From Clostridiaceae bacterium (GTDB taxonomy: Bacteria > Bacillota > Clostridia > Oscillospirales > Acutalibacteraceae): a DNA stretch of 9,724 nucleotides. The notes under the pieces are model-generated. The model did no database searches and was not told the DNA's origin. It saw only the letters and a program-made list of their open reading frames with translations. The stretch spans positions 1 to 9,724 of the forward strand of contig CAJGDQ010000030.1 in NCBI GenBank assembly GCA_904502215.1. Reading direction: 5' to 3'. Positions within the stretch are counted from its first letter, which is position 1. Every line of letters begins with the position of its first letter. The position numbers and the translations under genes are program-made. Below, one piece after another: positions 1 through 5,410 of the stretch.

Positions 1-826
1 ATTTAAGGACAGTGGCAAAGCCTATTACTTCGCCTCTGCAGGTGTTTCAGCTAAAGAGGGCGACCGTGTTATAGTTGAAATGCAAAGCGGTAAAGAGATG
101 GGTAATGTTAGCGAAGGCAACCATTTGGTTGAGGATGAAGACATTGTAAAGCCTCTTCGCAAGGTGCTGAGAATCGCTAATGAAAAGGATTTTAAGAAGC
201 TTGAAGAGAATAAAGCTAAGGAATCCGAGGCCTTCTCGATTTGCGAAGAAATGATTTTGGAACATAAGCTTGATATGAAGCTTGTTAGTGTTGAATATTC
301 CTTTGATGGCTCGAGGATTGTATTCTTCTTCACATCGGACGGCAGGGTTGATTTCCGTGAATTAGTTAAAGATTTAGCCGCCCGTTTCCACACAAGGATT
401 GAACTTCGCCAAATCGGAGTTCGTGATGAAGCAAAAATGCTCGGCGGTTTGGGAATTTGCGGTCAGCCATATTGCTGCAAGCGTTTTTTGAACGATTTCC
501 AAACAGTTTCTATAAAAATGGCAAAGGAACAAGGTCTTTCTCTTAATCCAACCAAGGTTTCGGGTAGCTGCGGAAGACTTATGTGCTGCCTTAAATATGA
601 GCAAAACGCTTATGAGCATTTAAACTCTATAACACCCAGGGTTGGCTCAACCGTTAAAACCAGAGATGGTCTTGCCATCGTTACCGATGTTAATTTGATA
701 ACAGGTAATCTTTTTGTAAAGAACGTTGATAGCGATTCTATTCCCTATAAAATTCACAGAGACGAGGTTAAACTCGTTTCAAAGAATAAAAAACCCAGCA
801 AAGAAGCAAATGTTGAAGAAAATTAA
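1..826 (+). CDS. ricT: RicT/YaaT family regulatory iron-sulfur protein (PSP1 domain), 5'-truncated
   Basis: The frame is open from position 2, 26 codons upstream of the first internal ATG at 80. Those residues (YYFASAGV...GDRVIVEMQSG) read as the N-terminal part of a PSP1 domain, so the true start lies outside the window and 80 is not the start. In total 274 residues are visible, ending at TAA. Two cysteine clusters stand out: GICGQPYCCKRF and SGSCGRLMCCLKYE (C153, C158, C159, C190, C195, C196 of the visible protein). In Bacillus, YaaT/RicT forms the RicA-RicF-RicT complex, which carries [4Fe-4S] clusters and affects RNase Y-dependent mRNA processing, sporulation and competence. The family assignment is firm. 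The cellular role here is inferred from Bacillus. No clear intrinsic terminator follows the stop codon. Confidence 0.93.
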   Translation, partial: FKDSGKAYYFASAGVSAKEGDRVIVEMQSGKEMGNVSEGNHLVEDEDIVKPLRKVLRIANEKDFKKLEENKAKESEAFSICEEMILEHKLDMKLVSVEYSFDGSRIVFFFTSDGRVDFRELVKDLAARFHTRIELRQIGVRDEAKMLGGLGICGQPYCCKRFLNDFQTVSIKMAKEQGLSLNPTKVSGSCGRLMCCLKYEQNAYEHLNSITPRVGSTVKTRDGLAIVTDVNLITGNLFVKNVDSDSIPYKIHRDEVKLVSKNKKPSKEANVEEN

Positions 827-840
827 TTAAAAATTTCCTC

Positions 841-868
841 TTGCTTTTTTGCTCGTTTGTGTTACAAT
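841..868 (+). promoter_or_regulatory. candidate SigA-type promoter for the ferredoxin leader
   Basis: TTGCTT (841-846) and TACAAT (863-868) are separated by 16 bp. The -10 box is good and the -35 box is weaker. Transcription would start near 875 and run through the hairpin array into the ferredoxin gene, giving a leader of roughly 225 nt. This rests on sequence matching only. Confidence 0.45.
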
Positions 869-887
869 ATTAGTATGATTGTAGTTA

Positions 888-1071
888 GTCGAAACGCTTT
901 TGAGCATTTCGACAAGCCACTTTACAAGTGGCTTCAGCAAAATTAAATTCTAATATTTAATTTTGCACAACACTCATTTCAATGGGATAGGACAAATTTT
1001 TAATAAAAAATTTGTCGCAAAATCAAAGATTTTGTAGCGAAACAGAACTATTTCGCTTAACCTATTCCATT
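888..1071 (+). repeat. dense array of six consecutive hairpins, the last three enclosed by a long-range stem
   Basis: Six hairpins were read by eye. H1 pairs 888-894 with 907-913, with an inner GCT/AGC pair around a TTTG loop. H2 pairs 914-922 with 926-934 (perfect 9 bp, 3-nt loop). H3 pairs 937-948 with 955-966 (perfect 12 bp). H4 pairs 991-1001 with 1006-1016 (perfect 11 bp). H5 pairs 1018-1024 with 1028-1034. H6 pairs 1036-1042 with 1051-1057. The segments 981-990 and 1062-1071 are also complementary with one G-T mismatch (G-U in RNA). They would close H4-H6 into a four-way multiloop. No open frame of interest is present. It could be an interspersed repeat element or a structured leader of the ferredoxin mRNA. 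It does not match a riboswitch class that I recognise. Confidence 0.75.
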
Positions 1072-1099
1072 ATTAACAAAGCTATGGAGGTGTATTTTG

Positions 1100-1270
1100 A
1101 TGGCTTATACTATTTCTGATGCTTGCATTAGCTGTGGTGCTTGTGCTGCAGGTTGTCCCTGTGATGCTATCTCTGAGGGAGATACTCAATATGTAATCGA
1201 TGCTGAGAAATGCTGCAGCTGTGGCGCTTGCGTAGCAGGTTGCCCTGTTGATGCTATCTTAGAGGACTAA
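1100..1270 (+). CDS. small 2[4Fe-4S] bacterial-type ferredoxin
   Basis: This 56-residue protein starts at ATG 1100, nine bases after a GGAGG ribosome binding site (1086-1090), and ends with TAA. It has two ferredoxin repeats: C9-x2-C12-x2-C15-x3-C19-P and C38-x2-C41-x2-C44-x3-C48-P. This is the classic pattern in which each motif gives three ligands to one cubane and the fourth to the other. The length matches clostridial ferredoxins of about 55 residues. It acts as a low-potential cytosolic electron carrier for enzymes such as pyruvate:ferredoxin oxidoreductase or hydrogenase. The specific partner cannot be told from this locus. Two additional cysteines, C21 and C39, lie beside the ligand cysteines. 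The neighbouring genes are not metabolic, so context adds nothing about its role. Confidence 0.95.
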   Translation: MAYTISDACISCGACAAGCPCDAISEGDTQYVIDAEKCCSCGACVAGCPVDAILED

Positions 1271-1296
1271 TTTTTACATAAAGATTAACCTTCAAC

Positions 1297-1332
1297 CAAA
1301 CGCCTTTGCAGCTATGCTGTTTAAGGCGTTTG
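1297..1332 (+). terminator. hairpin after the ferredoxin gene, probable weak terminator
   Basis: CAAACGCCTT (1297-1306) pairs perfectly with AAGGCGTTTG (1323-1332). An inner CAGC/GCTG helix (1309-1312 with 1316-1319) extends the stem. The run after it (TCATTCTATAAG) is not a clean T tract, so termination may be incomplete and smpB could receive read-through. Confidence 0.55.
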
Positions 1333-1386
1333 TCATTCTATAAGTGTTTTACAAAATTAGACATTTTTCGAAAGGAGGAATTTTCC

Positions 1387-1845
1387 GTGGAGAACACAAA
1401 GACTATTGCAACAAATAAAAAGGCTTATCACGAATATTTTGTGCTTGAAAGCTTTGAAGCGGGAATTTCCCTTTCGGGCACTGAGGTTAAGTCTATAAGA
1501 CAGGGCGGTGTTAACCTTAAGGATGCTTGGTGCAGTGTGGACGGCGGCGAAATGATTATCAAGCAGCTCCATATCAGCCCTTATGAGCACGGCAATATCT
1601 TTAACAAACAGCCCGACCGCAATAGAAAGCTCTTACTTCATAAAAGGGAGATTATGAGGCTTTTGGGTGCAGTCAAACAAGAAGGTTTGGCTTTAGTTCC
1701 CTTGTCAATGTATTTCAAGGGTTCACTTGTTAAGGTGCAGTTAGGACTTTGCAAGGGTAAAAAGCTTCACGATAAGCGTGAAACTGCCGCAAAGCGTGAT
1801 GCCGCAAGAGCTATCGACCGCGCTATGAAAGAACAAAACAGATAA
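1387..1845 (+). CDS. smpB: SsrA-binding protein SmpB
   Basis: SmpB binds tmRNA and brings it to ribosomes stalled on mRNAs lacking a stop codon, so that trans-translation can rescue them. I chose GTG 1387 as start because AAAGGAGG (1371-1378) lies eight bases upstream. This gives 152 residues, the usual family length, and places the conserved N-terminal KKAYHEYFVLESFEAGI near the start. An upstream in-frame ATG at 1306 lies inside the preceding hairpin and would add a non-conserved extension. Visible family motifs are GISLSGTEVKSIR (26-38), LHISPYEHGN (61-70) and KGKKLHDKRE (122-131). A basic C-terminal tail follows, the part that enters the mRNA channel. The gene sits 68 bp upstream of the tmRNA gene, its functional partner. 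No terminator lies between them, so cotranscription is plausible. Confidence 0.97.
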   Translation: MENTKTIATNKKAYHEYFVLESFEAGISLSGTEVKSIRQGGVNLKDAWCSVDGGEMIIKQLHISPYEHGNIFNKQPDRNRKLLLHKREIMRLLGAVKQEGLALVPLSMYFKGSLVKVQLGLCKGKKLHDKRETAAKRDAARAIDRAMKEQNR

Positions 1846-1848
1846 TAA

Positions 1849-1904
1849 TTACGCATTACGAATTACGCATTACGAATTACGCATTACGAATTACGCATTA
1901 CGAA
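1849..1904. repeat. perfect tandem repeat, four copies of a 14-bp unit
   Basis: The unit TTACGCATTACGAA occurs four times without mismatch at 1849-1862, 1863-1876, 1877-1890 and 1891-1904, followed by a partial TTA. Each unit is two near-identical heptamers, TTACGCA and TTACGAA. The array fills almost all of the space between the smpB stop codon and the tmRNA 5' end, where a tmRNA promoter would be expected. Perfect identity among copies suggests recent expansion by slippage or active homogenisation. Confidence 0.97.
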
Positions 1905-1913
1905 TTAATATAC

Positions 1914-2259
1914 GGGGATGTAAAGGTTTCGACGGGGATTTTGAAGTATCGGAAGCGAGCAGCGGTGCAGAACCGCTATAAAATCTGCATAAAAAATTAA
2001 CTAACAACAATAAAGTTGCTTTAGCAGCCTAATTTGGCTGCTCATCCTTGTCGTGAGCACTACGGCTCGGCAAGGGTGTCATTTTAGTAGTGAACGTGAA
2101 TGGCGGGAAGCCTTGACCGCCATCATGAATTAAAGGCTACCAAGGTTTTCAGTTCGACACTTGACGGGGAACTAAGGGAAACTAAAGATGTGTCTGCGCT
2201 CGGAGACGCCGATATGAATAGATTTTCGGACAGGAGTTCGATTCTCCTCATCTCCACCA
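1914..2259 (+). ncRNA. ssrA: transfer-messenger RNA (tmRNA, ssrA)
   Basis: The 346-nt RNA rescues stalled ribosomes by acting as tRNA-Ala and then as a short mRNA. The acceptor stem pairs GGGGATG (1914-1920) with CATCTCC (2249-2255). It includes a G3-U pair, the alanine identity element, followed by A and an encoded CCA (2257-2259). The T arm is AGGAG-TTCGATT-CTCCT (2232-2248). Pseudoknot 1 is visible: AGCGGT (1961-1966) pairs with ACCGCT (1972-1977), and its loop GCAGA pairs with TCTGC (1984-1988). The tag frame ends at TAA 2030-2032 and encodes ...NNNKVALAA, with the LAA end recognised by ClpXP-type proteases. By comparison with E. coli, the resume codon is probably AAC at 2003, the 90th nucleotide. 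This would give a tag of Ala plus NNNKVALAA, but the resume codon is inferred. smpB lies directly upstream. Confidence 0.98.
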
Positions 2260-2291
2260 AAAAAAGACAGTCCTTTGGACTGTCTTTTTTT
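2259..2291 (+). terminator. strong intrinsic terminator of the tmRNA gene
   Basis: GACAGTCC (2266-2273) pairs with GGACTGTC (2277-2284) around a TTT loop. It is flanked by seven A (2259-2265) and seven T (2285-2291), which extend the stem to 15 bp. The first A is the last base of the encoded CCA end, so the mature tmRNA 3' end abuts the terminator. Confidence 0.93.
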
Positions 2292-2293
2292 AT

Positions 2294-2361
2294 CCAAGCC
2301 GAAGGCTTGGTATGTAATCCGTGATAGCGGAATGTAATCACGCTTTAGCGTGTATGTCATC
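2294..2361. repeat. three short hairpins spaced by an ATGTAATC/ATGTCATC linker
   Basis: Hairpin a is CCAAGCC-GAA-GGCTTGG (2294-2310). Hairpin b is CCGT-GATA-GCGG (2319-2330, with one T-G pair). Hairpin c is CACGC-TTTA-GCGTG (2339-2352). Each is followed by the same 8-bp linker: ATGTAATC at 2312 and 2332, and ATGTCATC at 2354. The linker starts are 20 and 22 bp apart. Stems differ in sequence while the linker is conserved, which is typical of an interspersed mosaic repeat rather than a gene. It lies in the convergent gap between the tmRNA terminator and the minus-strand wall-protein gene. Function is unknown. Confidence 0.8.
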
Positions 2362-2384
2362 ACCGTATGTGTATTTGACTATTA

Positions 2385-2408
2385 AAGCCAAGGCTTTCGC
2401 CTTGGCTT
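2385..2408 (-). terminator. hairpin downstream of the G5/3D protein gene
   Basis: AAGCCAAGGC (2385-2394) and GCCTTGGCTT (2399-2408) form a perfect 10-bp stem with a TTTC loop (GAAA tetraloop on the minus strand). It begins six bases past the stop codon of the minus-strand gene ending at 2415. The minus-strand T run beyond it is short, so it is a probable but not strong terminator. Confidence 0.65.
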
Positions 2409-2414
2409 CTTACT

Positions 2415-3479
2415 TTACTCTAAAATATAAACTTCCATATTACGAACACCGAAATTGCGGCAAGCGCTTTTCGAGGTCATAAAAAGGTCTATTCCTGTGG
2501 GGTGTTTCTTGATAAATCCGCCTGTATCAGCGGCTACTGCATAGCCATAGGTTATGCTGCCATCGGGGGATTTGATATAAAGCTTTGTGCCGTAAGGAAT
2601 AACCTTGGGGTTAACCGCAATATAACCGGGCTTTGGTGCAACACCTGTTGAACAGTTGTTGCCTGTATAGGTATAAGCCGTGGCACGAACGGTCATCTTA
2701 GACTTAAATTTAACGGGATTGCCGTTTTTATCAAGCTCAATAGCACTAGATGGAGAAAGGACCGAAATAGCCTTTACATCTGCACTTGTTTTATAAGCTC
2801 TTGTTCCAACTGTTTTAACTGCGCTAACGGGCTCGGCTACAACATTCGTTGAAACAACGGTTTTCTCAACCGAAACACCATTTACAAATTTCTCGGTATA
2901 ATTTACTTCTTTAAGACCGTTTGTTCCGGCTTTAAGAGAGGTTTCACCCCTTAAAATGTTTGAAGAATAAACGGTTTTGGTTGAATAAGGGATAGCCTCT
3001 GTATATTTACCATCAACATAAGAAATATCGGTATAATCAATATAAACGGTTTTCTTAATCTCGGTATCAGCAGCCGGTTCAATGAAATCATGCTCATCGG
3101 CGGTATACCCTGCCTGAGCGAGAGCATCCTTAACTGTGCCCCCTGTGAAACTTATCTCGGTTGTTTTATCACCGCAGGTAACAAATACCGGATAGGTATA
3201 CAAAATTTCAATATTAGTTGTTCTTCCAACAACCTTAGTGTTTGCAATATTATATGAAGAGGATTTAAGGTTAACGTTTGAAAGAACCTTAGTAACATTG
3301 TTACTTAAAGTGCGAACTGTGTAAGTGTTTTCGCCATCGAAAATATTAACGGTGTAAATGGAATTGCCAAGTAAAGTAACTACCGCGATGGTGAGTGCGG
3401 TCATAACCGCCATACAACTTACGCGCATCTGACGGGAATTAAAAATTCTCGACAAATGATACTTTATTTTTTCTATCAT
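2415..3479 (-). CDS. YabE/Rpf2-like cell-wall protein with DUF348, G5 and 3D domains
   Basis: This 354-residue exported wall protein has a short basic N-terminus and one hydrophobic segment (about 21-38), acting as signal peptide or anchor. Two DUF348-like ubiquitin-fold repeats follow (about 42-85 and 93-138). A G5-like domain comes next (about 145-227, with the LKAGTNGLKEVNYTEKFVNG stretch), and then a linker. A C-terminal 3D domain (263-353) carries RATAYTYTG, IAVNPKVIPYGTKLYI, YAVAADTGG and GIDLF. This order matches Bacillus YabE and related resuscitation-promoting-factor-like proteins. The 3D domain shares the MltA fold and is thought to cleave peptidoglycan glycan strands. Of the three namesake aspartates, D318 and D331 are present, while the first position is N290. 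The start ATG has AAAGGAG about eight bases upstream. It is a single gene with its own promoter and a downstream hairpin. Confidence 0.92.
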   Translation of the reverse strand: MIEKIKYHLSRIFNSRQMRVSCMAVMTALTIAVVTLLGNSIYTVNIFDGENTYTVRTLSNNVTKVLSNVNLKSSSYNIANTKVVGRTTNIEILYTYPVFVTCGDKTTEISFTGGTVKDALAQAGYTADEHDFIEPAADTEIKKTVYIDYTDISYVDGKYTEAIPYSTKTVYSSNILRGETSLKAGTNGLKEVNYTEKFVNGVSVEKTVVSTNVVAEPVSAVKTVGTRAYKTSADVKAISVLSPSSAIELDKNGNPVKFKSKMTVRATAYTYTGNNCSTGVAPKPGYIAVNPKVIPYGTKLYIKSPDGSITYGYAVAADTGGFIKKHPTGIDLFMTSKSACRNFGVRNMEVYILE

Positions 3480-3550
3480 CCAATAACTCCTTTGAATTTA
3501 AAACACAAAGTTTTGTTTTTTGAACCTGCCATTTTTCGCAAGCCTTTGGT

Positions 3551-3578
3551 ATTATACCACAAAAATAAACTATGTCAA
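3551..3578 (-). promoter_or_regulatory. SigA-type promoter of the G5/3D protein gene
   Basis: On the minus strand, TTGACA (3578-3573) and TATAAT (3556-3551) are both perfect consensus hexamers separated by 16 bp. A TGG precedes the -10 box (extended -10). The predicted start near 3544 leaves a 5' leader of about 65 nt before the ATG at 3479. Confidence 0.88.
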
Positions 3579-3833
3579 AGTTTCAAAAACGATAATTTTT
3601 AGTTAATATGCACAAAAATCTCACTTGGTTACAAAAGGTTACAAACCTGTAACCTTTTAAAATAGGAATTAATTACCATTTACTGACATTTGACTTGTGC
3701 AGTCCTACAAAAATGGAAGTTGGCGGTGCAAAAAACGCCTTTAAAAACCGTATTTTACACTATTAGTAGTGTTTTTTCGGCATTTTCAATATATTTTACC
3801 ACAAAATATTGTCCCAAAAAATGATAAAAAACC
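3579..3833. other. non-coding stretch between divergent promoters
   Basis: No gene is supported here. The longest plus-strand frame near 3608 is only 14 codons and has no ribosome binding site. The stretch holds a GGTTACA repeat/inverted repeat (3627-3658). It also holds a terminator-like hairpin, ACACTA-TTAG-TAGTGT (3757-3772), followed by a run of T to 3777. Just before that, GGCG (3722-3725) can pair with CGCC (3736-3739), or CGGT (3724-3727) with ACCG (3747-3750), but not both at once. No convincing promoter precedes these hairpins. Confidence 0.6.
3627..3658. repeat. GGTTACA direct repeat plus inverted copy, possible operator or hairpin
   Basis: GGTTACA occurs at 3627-3633 and again at 3637-3643, exactly 10 bp apart (one helical turn). 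The inverted copy TGTAACC lies at 3648-3654. The second and third copies form a perfect 11-bp inverted repeat, AAAAGGTTACA (3633-3643) with TGTAACCTTTT (3648-3658), around AACC. It lies about 50 bp upstream of the minus-strand promoter and 175 bp upstream of the permease promoter. It could be a regulator site or a small terminator. Confidence 0.6.
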
Positions 3834-3862
3834 TTTACTTTCGACACCTAATATGCTATATT
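3834..3862 (+). promoter_or_regulatory. candidate promoter of the uracil permease gene
   Basis: TTTACT (3834-3839) and TATATT (3857-3862) are separated by 17 bp, with TGC directly before the -10 box (extended -10). Transcription would begin near 3869, giving a 5' leader of about 120 nt. The -35 box is only a partial match. Confidence 0.5.
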
Positions 3863-3874
3863 AAATAGGACAAC

Positions 3875-3965
3875 ACATATTATATATATGTATATATTAT
3901 GCTTCGGTATGCTCAGCCTATGCGCTGTGGATATATAATAAAACTTTTGCGAATACACGCAAAGG
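3875..3965 (+). promoter_or_regulatory. structured AT-rich 5' leader of the permease mRNA
   Basis: TATTATATAT (3878-3887) can pair with ATATATAATA (3931-3940). This encloses a UUCG-capped hairpin (ATGC-TTCG-GTAT, 3898-3909) and a CAGC/GCTG hairpin (3914-3917 with 3924-3927), giving a three-way-junction shape. A competing local hairpin, ACATAT (3875-3880) with ATATGT (3886-3891), uses the same left arm. A further 8-bp hairpin, CTTTTGCG (3944-3951) with CGCAAAGG (3958-3965), sits just before the ribosome binding site. It does not fit the purine riboswitch consensus or a PyrR-binding loop that I can recognise. AT-rich pairings arise easily by chance. Confidence 0.4.
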
Positions 3966-3989
3966 GGTAAAAAATGGAGGAAGAAAAAA

Positions 3990-5354
3990 ATGAATCTCAT
4001 CTACAATGTTGAGGACAAGCCTAAGTTTTCACAGGTTATTGTCTTCGCAATCCAGCAGCTCCTTGCCATTATGGCAGCAACCTTAGTTGTTCCGGTTATT
4101 ATCGGAAACGGCATGAGCCCTGCCGCTGCTCTTTTTGGCGCAGGTATCGGAACCTTGGTTTATGTTCTTTTCACTAAAGCCAAGAGCCCTGTTTTCTTAG
4201 GCTCATCCTTCGCTTTCTTAGGCTCTATGGCAGCAGCCTTTGCAGGCGGCGTTTCAGCTTCTCTTGGATATGTTGGTCTTATCCTCGGTGCTGTTTTTGC
4301 AGGTCTTGTTTATGTTGTTATCGCTCTTATCGTTAAATTCGTTGGCGTTAACTGGATTAACAAGCTTATGCCTCCCGTTGTTATTGGTCCCACCGTTGCC
4401 ATCATCGGACTTTCCCTCGCAGGAAATGCTATCGGCGACCTTCAAAAAGGCGGCGTTTCAAATGCAGAAGGTGCATCTGTTGCTAACCCCTTAATTTGCA
4501 TACTTATAGGTATTATAACACTTATCGTTGTTACCATTTGCTCTACCTATGGCAAGAAGATGGCTAAGCTCATCCCCTTTATTATAGGTATACTTGCAGG
4601 ATATGCTGTTGCTGCTATCTTCACCGTTATCGGTATCGCAACCAAAAACGAATCTCTTATGATTATAAACTTTGCTCATTTCACCAACCTTGTAGCTGAT
4701 GGTGTTACTCTTAAAACCTTCTTCGCACTCCCCGAGTTCACCTTCTTAACCGCTGCTAAGGGTATTGGCGAAATCAACGGCACCTACATCGGCACTATCG
4801 CAATGGCTTATGTTCCTGTTGCTTTCGTTGTATTTGCTGAGCATATCGCTGACCACAAAAACATCTCTTCCATCATCGGCAGAGACCTTCTTGAGAAACC
4901 CGGTCTTCATAGAACACTTCTTGGCGATGGCGTTGGTTCAATGGTTGGCGCTTTCTTCGGCGGATGCCCCAATACAACCTACGGCGAATCGGTTGCTTGC
5001 GTTGCAATTACCAGAAACGCTTCTGTTGTTACCATCATAGCTGCTGCTATCGGCGCTATCTTGGTATCCCTCATAAACCCCTTTGTTGCTTTCGTTAACT
5101 CCATCCCCGCTTGCGTTATGGGCGGTGTTTGTATGGCTCTCTATGGCTTCATAGCTGTTAGTGGTCTTAAGATGGTTCAGAAGGTTGATTTAAACCAAAA
5201 CAGAAACCTCTTCGTAGCTTCGGCTATCCTTATCGCAGGTATCGGCGGTTTATCTCTCTCCTTCGGCAAAATTTCCATCACATCTATTGCAACCGCTCTT
5301 ATTCTTGGTATTATCCTTAACGTTATCCTTTCAAAAGAAAAGGTTGAAGAATAA
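3990..5354 (+). CDS. uraA: uracil permease, NCS2 (nucleobase:cation symporter-2) family
   Basis: This 454-residue polytopic inner-membrane protein imports uracil, coupled to a cation gradient, to feed pyrimidine salvage. It begins nine bases after GGAGG (3976-3980). The NCS2 fold is evident: alternating hydrophobic segments throughout, the early QQLLAIMAATLVVPVIIGNGMS block (about 22-43), and PVFLGSSFAFLGSM (67-80) in the region of the substrate-contacting third helix. FAEHIADH (282-289) carries E284, matching the TM8 glutamate of E. coli UraA. NTTYGESVACVAITR (328-342) carries G332-E333, matching UraA Gly289-Glu290. The TYGE signature points to uracil rather than xanthine or urate, whose carriers have Q/F variants there. 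There is no adjacent pyrimidine gene, so the substrate rests on motifs. It has its own promoter, a structured leader and a terminator. Confidence 0.92.
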   Translation: MNLIYNVEDKPKFSQVIVFAIQQLLAIMAATLVVPVIIGNGMSPAAALFGAGIGTLVYVLFTKAKSPVFLGSSFAFLGSMAAAFAGGVSASLGYVGLILGAVFAGLVYVVIALIVKFVGVNWINKLMPPVVIGPTVAIIGLSLAGNAIGDLQKGGVSNAEGASVANPLICILIGIITLIVVTICSTYGKKMAKLIPFIIGILAGYAVAAIFTVIGIATKNESLMIINFAHFTNLVADGVTLKTFFALPEFTFLTAAKGIGEINGTYIGTIAMAYVPVAFVVFAEHIADHKNISSIIGRDLLEKPGLHRTLLGDGVGSMVGAFFGGCPNTTYGESVACVAITRNASVVTIIAAAIGAILVSLINPFVAFVNSIPACVMGGVCMALYGFIAVSGLKMVQKVDLNQNRNLFVASAILIAGIGGLSLSFGKISITSIATALILGIILNVILSKEKVEE

Positions 5355-5367
5355 TCAAATAAACTTT

Positions 5368-5399
5368 AAAAGCCCTGTGCTTGTAGCACAGGGCTTTTT
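5368..5399. terminator. bidirectional intrinsic terminator between uraA and the ABC operon
   Basis: AAAAGCCCTGTGCT (5368-5381) pairs perfectly with AGCACAGGGCTTTT (5385-5398) around a TGT loop. Five T follow on the plus strand, and TTTT lies on the minus strand. It serves the convergent uraA gene (ends 5354) and the minus-strand ABC permease gene (ends 5411). Confidence 0.93.
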
Positions 5400-5410
5400 C
5401 TATTGAACAA

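Noticed and set aside
25..393. 122-codon minus-strand open frame antisense to ricT
   Set aside because: Serine/leucine-rich shadow translation of a clear RicT coding strand.
888..1071. CRISPR array
   Set aside because: Stems differ in sequence and there is no constant repeat with regular spacers. The elements are hairpins, not CRISPR units.
1306..1386. In-frame 27-codon N-terminal extension of SmpB from ATG 1306
   Set aside because: It lies in the post-ferredoxin hairpin, has no ribosome binding site and is not family-like. GTG 1387 has AAAGGAGG at ideal spacing and gives the normal length.
2100..2324. 74-codon open frame inside the tmRNA gene and its terminator
   Set aside because: It is fully explained by the tmRNA and downstream hairpins, and has no ribosome binding site.
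3608..3652. 14-codon open frame (ATG 3608) before the GGTTACA repeats, considered as a leader peptide
   Set aside because: It has no ribosome binding site, lies upstream of the candidate permease promoter, and has no codon pattern suggesting attenuation.
3860..3989. Purine riboswitch or PyrR attenuator upstream of the nucleobase permease
   Set aside because: The conserved purine-riboswitch core and a PyrR-type binding loop were not found, and no terminator with a T tract precedes the start codon. It is kept only as an unassigned structured leader.
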